Positions 1-11,400 of a stretch of DNA of 64,000 nt are shown in pieces (position 1 is the first letter of the stretch; each line of letters starts with the position of its first letter). Source of the DNA: Streptomyces sp. NBC_01231 (GTDB lineage Bacteria; Actinomycetota; Actinomycetes; Streptomycetales; Streptomycetaceae); the NCBI GenBank assembly GCA_035999765.1, contig CP108521.1, positions 372,001 through 436,000 on the forward strand. The letters run 5' to 3'. The translations under genes and the position numbers were made by a program. The notes below the pieces were generated by a model. That model made no database searches and was not told the origin of the DNA. It was given only the letters and a program-made list of their open reading frames with translations.

Positions 1-3000
1 GAGGAGAACACCACGAACTGGGCCAGGTCCATGTCCCGGGTCAGCTCGTGCAGGTTGACCACCGCGTCCGCCTTCGGCCGCAGCGCCCGGTCGATCTGCT
101 CGGACGTCATCGAGTCGACCACACCGTCCGCGAGGACTCCCGCGGTGTGCACGACGGCGGTCAGCGGATGCTGGGCGGGCAGACCGTCGAGCAGGGCGGC
201 CAGGGCGGTGCGGTCCGCCGCGTCGCAGGCGACGACGGACACATCGGCGCCCAGTGCCGCGAGTTCCTCACGCAGCTCGGCAGCGCCGGGCGCGTCGGGG
301 CCGCGCCGACTCGCCACCACCAGGTGACGTACGCCGCGTTCGGCCACCAGGTGACGGGCTGTCAGGCGTCCCAGTCCCCCGGTGCCGCCGGTCAGCAGGA
401 CCGTGCCGTCCGGGTCGAGCGCGGTGGGCACGGTCAGGACAACCTTGCCGACGTGCCGGGCCTGGCTCATGTGGCGGAACGCCTCGGGAGCCCGGCGCAC
501 GTCCCACACGGCCATCGGCAACGGCCTGAACACGCCCTCCTCGAAGAGCGCCAGCAACTCGGCGAGGATCTCGCCGATCCGGTCCGGTCCGGCCTCGATC
601 AGGTCGAAAGCCCGGTAGACGACGTCCGGGTGGTCCGTCGCCACCTGCCGCGGGTCCCGCACGTCGGTCTTGCCCATCTCCAGGAACCGACCGCCGCGCG
701 ACACAAGCCGCAGCGACGCGTCCACGAACTCCCCTGCCAATGAGTCGAGTACGACGTCCACGCCTCGCCCACCGGTGACGTCGAGGAACGCCTTCTCGAA
801 GTTCAGGTCACGCGACGAGGCGATGTGCGCGTCGTCCAGCCCGGCGGCCCGCAGCGCGTCCCACTTGCCGGGTGACGCGGTACCGAAGACCTCGGCGCCC
901 AGATGCCGGGCGAGCCGCACGGCCGCTGTGCCCACTCCGCCCGCGGCCGCGTGGACCAGCACCGACTGGCCGGGGCGCAGCGCACCGAGGTCGACCAGCC
1001 CGTAGTACGCGGTCAGATGGACGAACGTCGCGGTCGCCGCCTCGGCGAAGGACCAGCCGGGCGGGATCCGTACGACCATCCGCTCGTCCGCCACGGCCAG
1101 GGGCCCGAAGGAGCCGGAGAACATGCCCATCACGCGGTCACCCGAGCCGACCCCGGTCACCTCGGACCCGACCTCGGTGACGACACCGGCTCCCTCCATG
1201 CCGATGGCCGTGGCGTCACCGGGGTACATGCCCAGTGCGGTGAGCACGTCGCGGAAGTTGATGCCCGCGGCCCGCACCTCGATCCGCACCTCACGCGGGG
1301 CGAGTGGCCGGGTGGCCTCGGGGCACTTGACGAGCCGGAGGCCCTCCAGGGTGCCCTTCTCCTCGACGCCGAGCCGCCAGGCGACGGCGTCCTCGGGCAC
1401 GGACAGTGCCAGGTCGGCTGCGAGCGGGACGATTCTCGGCGTGCTCACCAGCCCTTCGCGTACGGCGAGTTCGAGTTCACCGGAGGCGAGGGCGGTCGGC
1501 AGCGCGGCCACCGACTCGGGGGCGCCATCGAGGTCGACGAGGACGAAGCGGCCCGGGTTCTCGGAACGCGCCGCCCGAACCAGGCCCCACACGGCGGCCT
1601 GGGCGGGGTCCACCGGCCGGGACCCGACGCGCATCGCGTCCCGGGTGACGACGGCCAGCCGAGCGTGCGCGAAGCGAGGCTCCTCCAGCCAGCGCTGGAC
1701 GAGGCCCAGTGCCTGTTCGACCGTGGCGCGAGCGGCCTGGGCCAGATCGCCCTGGGCGGAGGCAGCCATCGCGAACAGCACGGTGTCGGGGATGAGGTCG
1801 CCGGAGTCGACGAGCGCGTCCAGGTCGGGATGGGGGCCGGTGGGGAAGCCCACGCCTTCTGGCCCGCTGCCCACAACGGCCCACTTCGTGGCCCTTGATG
1901 CGGCGTCCGCGGCCACTGGCGTCCACTCCAGTTCGTGCAGCCCCTCCTGGTGGGCCGCACCAACGGTCGGAGCGATGATGTCGCCGGGGATTTCCCGCAG
2001 CATCAGGGAGTCGATCGAGGCCACCGGCTGTCCGTCCCCGTCCGCGAGCGCCAGGCTGATGGCCTCCGGTCCCTCCTGGACCATACGGAGCCGCAGCGCA
2101 CCGGCGCCCACCGCGTCGAGACGCACGCCCCGCCACGAGAAGGGCAGCCGGAACGCGTCCTCCATCGGCACGAACATGACCGCGTGCAGGGCCGCGTCGA
2201 ACAGCGCCGGGTGCACACCGAACCCCCCGGCGGACGGATCGGCCCCCTCGGGCAGCGCGACCTCGGCGAACACCTCGTTCCCGCGCAGCCACGCCGACTT
2301 CAGCCCCCTGAACAGCGGCCCGTACACATAGTCCCGCTCGGCGAAGCGCTCGTAGAAGCCGTCCAGCGGAACCTCCACGGCCTCGGTCGGCGGCCAGGCC
2401 GTGAAGTCGTACGGCAGGTCGGTCGCCCCTGCGCCACCGCCGGTCAGCAGACCGCTGACATGCAGCACCCAGGGCTGGTCCTCGGGCGCGTCCTCGGGCT
2501 GGGAATGCACGGTCACCGCCCGGGCACCGGACGCGTCGGGCGCGTCCACGTGCATCTGTATCCGAACGGCACCACGCTCGGGCAGCGCCAAGGGGGCCAG
2601 GATCGTCAGCTCCTCCACCCGATCGCAGCCCACCTGGTCGGCCGCGTGCAGGGCCAGTTCCACGAAGCCCGTGCCGGGGAAGACGGCAGTGCCCTTCAGC
2701 ACGTGGTCGGCCACCCAGGACTGACTGCTCAGGGACATCCGGCCGGTGTACAGATACTGGTCGCCTCCGGCCAGTTCCACGGCCGCGCCCAGCAGCGGGT
2801 GCCCGGCGGAGCCGAGCCCCACCGAAGCCACGTCACCGGCCGAGGTCGGCGGCCGGGGCCAGAAGCGCCGGCGCTGGAAGGCGTACGTCGGCAGGTCGAC
2901 GTGTTCGGCGCCGGTGCCGTCGTAGACGCGGGCCCAGTCGACGTCGACGTTCTTCACGAAGGCCTGGGCGACGGCCGACAGCAGGGCGCCCCGTTCGTCA

Positions 3001-5495
3001 CGGTCCTTGCGCAGGGCGGGGACGAAGAGCCGCTCTATGCCGTCGGACACGCAGGCCTGCGCCATCGCGGTGAGGGTTCCGTCCGGCCCCAGCTCGATGA
3101 AGCGGGTGACTCCGTGGCCGGTCAGCCATGACACGCCGTCGGCGAAACGGACCGCCTCACGTACGTGCCGCACCCAGTACTCCGCGGACTCCAACTCCCC
3201 TGGGTCTGCGACCCGTCCGGTCACGTTCGACACCATCGCCATCCGCGGCGGGTGGTAGGTGATGCCTTCGGCGACGGTACGGAACGCGTCGAGCATGGGA
3301 TCCATCAGCGACGAGTGGAACGCGTGGCTGACGCGCAGCCGTGAGGTCCGGCGGCCCTGCTCCGCGAACCGTGCCGCGACCGCGGCCGCCGCCTCCTCGG
3401 CCCCGGCGATCACCACGGCCCGAGGGCCGTTGACCGCAGCCACCGACACCTCACCGCCGTCCATCAGGGGCAGCGCCTCCTCCTCGGTAGCCTCCACCGC
3501 GAACATCGCGCCACCGACGGGAAGTTGCTGCATCAGCCGGCCGCGTGCCACCACCAGACGGCACGCGTCGTCCAGGGACATGACTCCGGCGACATGTGCC
3601 GCCGCCAGCTCCCCGATGGAGTGCCCGACCAGGAAGTCCGGCCGCATGCCCCACGAGGCGAGCAGCCGGAACAGCGCCACCTCGACCGCGAACAGCGCGG
3701 GCTGCGCCCACTCGGTCCGGTTCAGCAGCTCGGCGTCCTCACCGAACACGACCTCCCGCAGCCCATCGACCTCACCGCACACGGCGTCGAAGGCCTCGGC
3801 GAAGACGGGGAACGCTTGATACAACTCCCCTGCCATGCCCGGGCGTTGAGCTCCCTGCCCGGTGAACAGGAACGCCACCTTGCCCTCGCCCCGGCCAGTG
3901 CCCGTGACCAGGCCCGGGGTCGACTCACCGGCTTGCAAGGCCTCGAGTCCGGCGATCAGGGACTCCCGGCTCTGGCCGACCACCACCGCTCGATGCTCGA
4001 ACACCGACCGTGTCGCAGCCAACGACCAGCCCACGTCGACCGGTTCGAGCTCCGGGTGCGCCTGGAGACGGGCCAGCAGTTGACTCGCTCGCTCCGTCAG
4101 TGCCGCACCGCTGCGCGCGGTGACCACCCATGGCATCTCGCCGGCGGGGGGCGCCTTGGGTGCTGTCGGTTCGGTGTCCTCGGTGTCCTCAGTGTCCTCA
4201 TCGGGGACGGCTTCGAGGATCAGGTGTGCGTTGGTTCCGCTGATCCCGAACGAGGACACACCCGCCCGGCGCGGCCCGTCCGACTCCGGCCACGCGACCG
4301 GCTCGGTGAGCAGACGCACCTCCCCCGCCTCCCAATCGACGTGCGAGGTCGGCGCGTCGACGTGCAGTGTGGCGGGGAGCACTCCGTGCCGCATCGCCAG
4401 CACCATCTTCATCACACCCGCCACACCCGCACCCGCCTGCGTGTGCCCGATGTTCGACTTCACCGACCCCAGCCACAACGGCCGCTCTTCCAATCGGTCT
4501 TGACCGTACGTCGCCAGCAGCGCCTGCGCCTCGATGGGATCGCCCAGTGTGGTGCCGGTGCCGTGCGCCTCAACCGCGTCCACATCCGCCGGGGACAGGC
4601 CGGCCGTGTTCAACGCCGCCCGGATCACCCGCTGCTGCGACGGGCCGTTCGGCGCACTCAACCCGTTCGAGGCACCGTCCTGATTCACCGCCGAACCCCG
4701 CACCACCGCCAGCACCCGATGACCGTTCCTGCGCGCGTCCGACAACCGCTCCACCAGCAGCATCCCGCCACCCTCGGAGAACCCGGTCCCATCAGCCGCG
4801 TCCGCGAACGCCTTGCACCGGCCGTCCGCCGCCAGACCCTGCTGCCGGCTGAAGTCCACGAACAGGCCTGGAGAGGCCATGACGGTGAGTCCGCCCGCGA
4901 GGGCGAGATCGCACTCCCCCGCCCGCAGCGACTGCGCCGCCAGGTGCAGTGCCACCAGCGACGCCGAACACGCCGTGTCCACCGTCACCGCCGGACCCTC
5001 CAGACCGAACGTGTACGACAGACGACCGGATACGACGCTGGCGGCGTTGCCCGTCAGCATGTACCCCTCGAAGTCCTCCCCGGACGCGGCGAGCATGCCG
5101 GTGTAGTCCTGGCCGTTGGTTCCGGCGAAGACACCCGTACGGCTGCCCCTCAGCCTCTCCGGATCGATCCCCGCCCGCTCGAACACCTCCCACGAGATCT
5201 CCAACAACAACCGCTGCTGCGGATCCATCGCCACCGCCTCACGCGGCGAGATGTTGAAGAACCCCGGATCGAAACCACTCGCCCCCGACAGGAACCCGCC
5301 CTTACGCGCATACACCGTCCCCGCCTTGCCCGGCTCCGGGTCGTACAACGCATCCAGATCCCACCCCCGGTCCTCCGGGAACGACACCAGACCCTCCTCG
5401 CCGTCGAGCAGCAGGTCCCAGAGCTGTTCCGGAGTGTGGACGTCGCCGGGGAAGCGGCAGGCCATGGCGACGATGGCGATCGGCTCGTCGTCGGC
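1..5495 (-). other. PKS module 10: KS-AT(malonyl)-DH-ER-KR, truncated
   Basis: KS (about 5495-4210) has active site VDTACSASL. The AT (about 3890-2890) has GHSIGE and HAFH, which indicates malonyl-CoA. DH (about 2810-1950) has an intact HxxxGxxxxP motif ([10 protein letters not shown]) and [12 protein letters not shown] (about 1400-500) has the NADPH loop [17 protein letters not shown] (from about 420) has TGGTGGLG and VLADGVVD, a B-type-like motif, and stops at the FSS catalytic serine region at base 1. Its catalytic Tyr and the ACP lie outside. Full reduction to a CH2 is predicted. Confidence 0.93.
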
Positions 5496-8400
5496 CGGCC
5501 GATGCTGCGCGGGGACGGCTTCGGGTGCGGTCTTTCGGGCCGACCGGGTGTCGGAGAGGTCAGAGAGATCGGAGAGTTCAGACAGAAGGAAGTCGGCGAG
5601 GTCCGCGCAAGTGGGGTGGTCGAAGACCAGGGTGCTCGGCAGCCGTAGCCCGGTGATCTTGTTCATTCGGTTGCGGAGTTCGACGGCGCTGAGGGAGTCG
5701 ATCCCCAGGTCGCTGAAGGGCCGTCCGGGTTCGACGGCTTCGGCCGACGTATGGCCGAGGACCTTGGCGACATACGAGCGGACGATGTCCAGGACGGCGC
5801 CCGGGCGGTCGTGGACGGGGAGTTCGGTCAGTCGGGCGCGGAGCGAGGAGGAGTCGTCTCCTCGGGTGCCGTCGGTGGTCGCCGACTCGCGGGCCGCATT
5901 CAACGCGCTCCGGGCTTCGGACAGTTCGTCGAGAAGGGTGCTGGGCCTCGGTCCGTTGAACGCGATCGCGTAGGTGTCCCAGTCGATATGGGTGACGACG
6001 ACGGCGGTGTCGTCGCCGTCGACGGCGCGGCCGAGGGCGTCGCAGGCGAGCCTGGGATCCATGGGGTGGACGCCGTAGCGGCGCATGCGCTCGGCCGCCG
6101 CGTCGTCGGCGCCCACCATGCCGCCCTCGGCCCACAGGCCCCAGGCCACGGCGGTGGCCGGCAGTCCCTCGGAGTGCCGCTGCTGGGCGAGGGCGTCGAG
6201 GAAGGCGTTGCCGGGGGCGTAGTTGCCGAGGCCGGCGCCACTGATGACGCCCGCGGTGGAGGAGAACAGGACGAACGCCGAGAGGTCCGGGCACAGTTCG
6301 CGGGTCAGCTCGTGGAGGTTGAGCGCCGCGGTGGCTTTGCCGCGCAGGATCGGGTCCATGCGGCTCGGGGTGAGGGAGTCGATGACGCCGTCGTCGAGCG
6401 ATCCGGCGGCGTGGAACACGGCGTCCAGAGGCCGGTCGGCGGGAATGGAATCCAGCAGGGCCCGCAGGGCGTCCCGGTCGGCGATGTCGCAGGCTGCGAG
6501 GGTCACTTGGACGCCGAGTTCGGTGAGTTCGGCCTCCAGTGCGCGGGCGCCCGGGGCGTCGGCGCCCCGGCGACTGGCAAGGAGGAGGTGTTCGGCGCCG
6601 CGTTCGGCGAGCCAGCGGGCGAGGTGTCCACCGAGGGCGCCGGTGCCGCCGGTGACCAGGACGGTGCCGCGCGGACGCCAGGTTTCGAGGTCGGCGGTGG
6701 GCCGGGCGGCGCGGACCAGGCGGCGGCCGAAGGTTCCGGAGGCACGGATGGCGAGCTGGTCCTCCCCGCCGGAGCCGCCTGAGCTGCCGTAGCCGCCCGA
6801 ACCGCCCGAGTCGGCGAGCGCCGCGCACAGCCGGCTTCCCGCCTTGCCGTCGAGGACCGCGGGCAGGTCCACCAGGCCGCCCCAGCGCTCGGCGTACTCG
6901 AGGGCCGCCACCCGTCCCATGCCCCAGACGAGTGCCTGGGTGGGGCTGGTGACGCTCTCCGCTCCCCCGACGCCGACGGCGCCCCGGGTGGCGCACCACA
7001 GCGGAGCGTCGATCCCCGTGTCGCCGAGAGCCTGGACGAGAGTGAGGGTGCCGGCGAGGCCGAGCGGTACGGCCGGGTGGTCGGGATGGGCCCGCTCGTC
7101 GAGAGCGAGGAGGGAGAGCACACCCGAGACGTCCGAGACGCCCGGCTCGTGGCCGTCCGCGAGGGCACTGCCGAGCAGCTCGGCGAGCCGGTGGCGGTCC
7201 GTGGGGCCGTCGGGGAGGGTGACGAGGAGGGTGTCGCGGGCGCCGCCGCTCTCCAGGGCCCGGCGGACCGCCGTGACCACGCCCTCGTGCTCGTCCGCGT
7301 CGGCGGGGGCGAGGATGAGCCAGGTACCACTGAGCATTTTGGCGGTGCCGCGTTCGGTCAGCGGCGTCCAGGTCACCCGGTAGCGCCAGGCCTCGGTGGT
7401 GGAGCGGTCCCGGCTGGTGCGGCGCCAGGTCGAGAGGGCGGGCAGGAAGGCGCTGAGGGGTGCGTCGTCGGCGAGGTCGAGGGCCCCGGTGAGGGCCTCC
7501 AGGTCCTCCTGTTCGACCGTGTCCCAGAAGCGGGCCTCGACCGAGTCCGCGGTGAGCTCACCGCCCGCGGCGGCGGACTCGCGGACTGTCGGCCAGTAAC
7601 GCTGGTGCTGGAAGGGGTAGGTGGGCAGGTCCGTCGGGCGTGCGCCGGTACCGGCGAAGACGGCGCGCCAGTCGACGGCCACGCCGTGGACATGGGCGTC
7701 GGCGACGGAGGTGAGGAACTGTTCCAGGCCGCCCTGGTCGCGGCGCAGCGAGCCGAGGACGGAGCCGTCGACGTCCAGGGAGTCGAGGGTCTCCCGCAGC
7801 CCGACGGCCAGCACGGGGTGCGGGCCGACCTCGATGAAGGTGTGGTGTCCTTCGGCGACCAGTCCGCGCACGGCCTCCTCGAACCGTACGGTCTCGCGCA
7901 GGTTGGCGTACCAGTACTCGGGGTCCAGTCCGGTGGTGTGCTGCCAGTCGCCGGTGACGGAGGACCGGAACGGGATGTCGCTCTCGCGGGGCTGCATCCC
8001 GGCCAGCGCTTCCAGGACGCTCTCGCGAATCGGCTCGACCTGCGGGGAGTGCGAGCCGTAGTCGACGGGAACCTTGCGGGCCCGTACGCCGTCCCCGGTG
8101 AGGGCGGTGAAAAGTTCGTCGAGGGCGGCCGCGTCGCCCGAGACGACCACCGACGTGGGTCCGTTGACGGCCGCGACGGCGAGGCGGTCGGCCCAGGGGC
8201 TCATCCGTTCGCGGACCTCGTCGGCGGCGAGCGGCACCGAGACCATGCCGCCGGTGCCGGCGATCCTGGTGATGGCCCGGCTGCGCAGGGCCACGACGCG
8301 CGCACCGTCGTCGAGGGAGAGGGCGCCCGCGACGCAGGCGGCGGCGATCTCGCCCTGCGAGTGACCCACCACTGCGGCCGGTTCAACCCCGAGGGACCGC

Positions 8401-11400
8401 CACAGGCCGGCCAGGGAGACCATCACGGCCCACAGCGCGGGCTGGACGACGTCCACGCGTTCAAGGTCGGCGGCGTCCTCGTCTCCGCGCAGCACGGCGG
8501 TCAGGGACCAGTCGACGTAGGGGGCGAGGGCGGCGTCGCATGCGTCGATCCGTTCGGCGAACTTCGGTGATTCGGCGAGCAGTTGGCGTGCCATGCCGGC
8601 CCACTGGGCGCCCTGGCCGGGAAAGACCAGCACGGGCGAGGCCGCGGTGGTGCGGGCGGTGCCGGTGAGCAGGTCCGGTCCGGCGGACGTGTCACCGTCG
8701 GCGAGGGCGCGCAGCATCTCGTCGACGCCGTCGCGGCCGGTGGTCAGGAAAGCCGTGCGGTGCTCGAAGGCGGAACGGGTGGTGGCCAGGGAGTAGGCGA
8801 CGTCAGTGAGGTCCGCTCCCGGGTGGCGGGCCAGGTGGGCACGCAACAGCGCGGCCTGGGCGCGCAGCGCGGCCTCGGAGCGACCGGAGAGGACCACGGG
8901 TACGGCAGGCAGCGCCGTGTCTTCCACAGGGGCGGCTGCCGGGGTGGGTTCCGGTGCCTGTTCGACGATGACGTGGGCGTTGGTGCCGCTCATGCCGAAG
9001 GAGGACACACCGGCCCGGCGCGGACGGCCGGTCTCGGGCCAGTCCGTACGCTCGGTCAGCAGGCGTACGTCGCCCGCGCTCCAGTCGACGTACGGGGTGG
9101 GCGTCTTGGCATGGAGGGTCGGCGGGAGCTCCCCTTCCCGGAGGGCCATGACCATCTTGATGACGCCGCCGACACCGGCGGCGGCCTGGCTGTGGCCGAT
9201 GTTGGACTTCAGGGAGCCGAGCCACAACGGCCGCTCCTCGGGCCGGTCCTGGCCGTAGGTCGCGAGCAGGGCCTGCGCCTCGATGGGGTCGCCCAGGGTG
9301 GTGCCGGTGCCGTGCGCCTCCACGGCGTCCACGTCCTGCGGACCGAGACCGGCGGCGGCCAGCGCCTGCCGGATCACGCGCTGCTGGGAGGGCCCGTTGG
9401 GGGCGGTCAGGCCGTTGGACGCGCCGTCCTGATTGAGAGCGCTGCCACGCAGCACGGCCAGTACGGGGTGGCCGTTGCGGCGGGCGTCGGACAGCCGTTC
9501 GATGGTGATCATGCCGACACCCTCAGCCCAGCTGGCACCGTCGGCGTCCGCCGAGAAGGGCTTGCACCGGCCGTCCTCGGCGAGCGCCCGCTGTCGGCTG
9601 AACTCGATGAGCGAGCCGGGGGTGGACATGACGGTGACACCGCCCGCGAGCGCGAGGTCGCACTCTCCCTGCCGCAGGGCCTGCGCGGCGAGGTGCAGGG
9701 CGACCAGGCTGGAGGAGCAGGCCGTGTCCACGGAGACGGCCGGGCCCTCCAGACCCAGGGCGTACGAGATGCGCCCGGACAGCACACTGGGCGAGTTGCC
9801 GGTGCCGACGTAGCCCTCGACGTTGTCGTCGGACGCGGCCAGGATCATGGGGTAGTCCTGGTAGGTGACACCCGCGAAGACTCCGGTGCTGCTGCCACGC
9901 GCGGACGCCGGGTCGATGCCGGCGCATTCCAGCGCCTCCCAGGAGGTCTCCAGCAGGAGACGCTGCTGGGGGTCCATCGCCAGCGCCTCGCGCGGCGAGA
10001 TCCCGAAGAACGCCGGGTCGAACTGGCTGGCGTCGTGGAGGAATCCGCCCTCCCGGGTGTAGACGGTGCCGGGGTGGTCGGGGTCGGGGTTGTAGAGGGT
10101 CTCCGGGTGCCAGTCGCGGTCGGTGGGCAGCGGGGAAACACCGTCGCCGCCCGCGAGAACGAGCTCCCACAGGTCCTCGGGGCTGCGGATCCCGCCGGGG
10201 TAGCGGCAGGCCATGCCGACGACGGCGATGGGGTCGTCGTCCACGGGGGTGCTGGTGCGGAGGGCAGCCGTGTCGTCCGCACCAGCACCGAACAGGTCCT
10301 CGCCGAGGTGGCGGACGAGCGCGGTCGGGGAAGGGTGGTCGAACACGAGCGTGGCGGGGAGGGTCGTACTGAGAGCGGTGCTGAGCTGATTGCGCAGTTC
10401 GACCGCGGTGAGCGAGGTGAAGCCGAGGTCGGAGAAGGAGCGTTCGGGTTCGACCTCGTCCGGGCCGGCGTAGCCGAGTACCGCCGCGACCTGGGCCCGT
10501 ACGGTGGCGAGCAGGGTGCGCTCACGCTCGGCCGGGGAACGGTCGGCCAGTCGTCGCACCAGGCTGCCGGCCGTGTGCGCGCGGGCCGCGGCGCGCCGAG
10601 CCGCCCTGGGGACGAGGGCGCGCAGTTCGGGCGGTACGGCGCCCGGTCCGCGCAGCGCGGCGGTGTCCAACGTGACGGGGAACAAGGTCGGTTGACCGGT
10701 CGCCAGCGCCTGGGGCAGCAGCGCGCAGATCTCGGTGGCGGACAGCGGGGTGAGTGCCTGACGGTCCGTGCCGTCGTCTCCCGTGCGAGGCGGGACGAGA
10801 GCGAGGGACCTGAGACCCCGCGCGGCCCGGTACTCGGCGAGGGCGGAGGCCTGAGCCGCACCGCTGGGCCCACTGCCGTTGGTGCACAGCAGGACGAACG
10901 CGGACAGGCCCCCACCGAGGGTGAGTTCGTGCAGACGCAGGGCGCCGGCGATGTCCTCGGCGCCGTCGACGGTGTGCACGACGGCTACCGGACGGCCCGC
11001 GTCGAGGAGCGACTCCGGCACGGACGCGATGTCGTCGACGGCGGTCGCGCCGGGCAGCGCCTCGGCCACCTGCGGGGCGAGTGGGCCGGTGACCAGCACC
11101 ATGCCGTCCGCCTCGCCGACGAGGTCGGGCACAGCGCGAGAGGACACGGGAACGCGCACCAGACGGGCGGCGCTCACGGCGCCGTCGCGGATGACGAGGT
11201 CGGTCTCCTCGGTGGCGAGCGCGGCGGGCAGAGCCGCCGCGGAGGCGTCGGCGGTGTCGAGGTTGACGCGTACGACGCGGCCCGGGTGTGCGGCGCCGAG
11301 GGCCTGGGCCGACGTGTACAGCGCGTCGGCGTCGAGCGCTCCTCCGGTGCCGGCCACCGCGCCGCGCGTGACGGCGACCAGGCGACCGGAGTGCCCGGCG

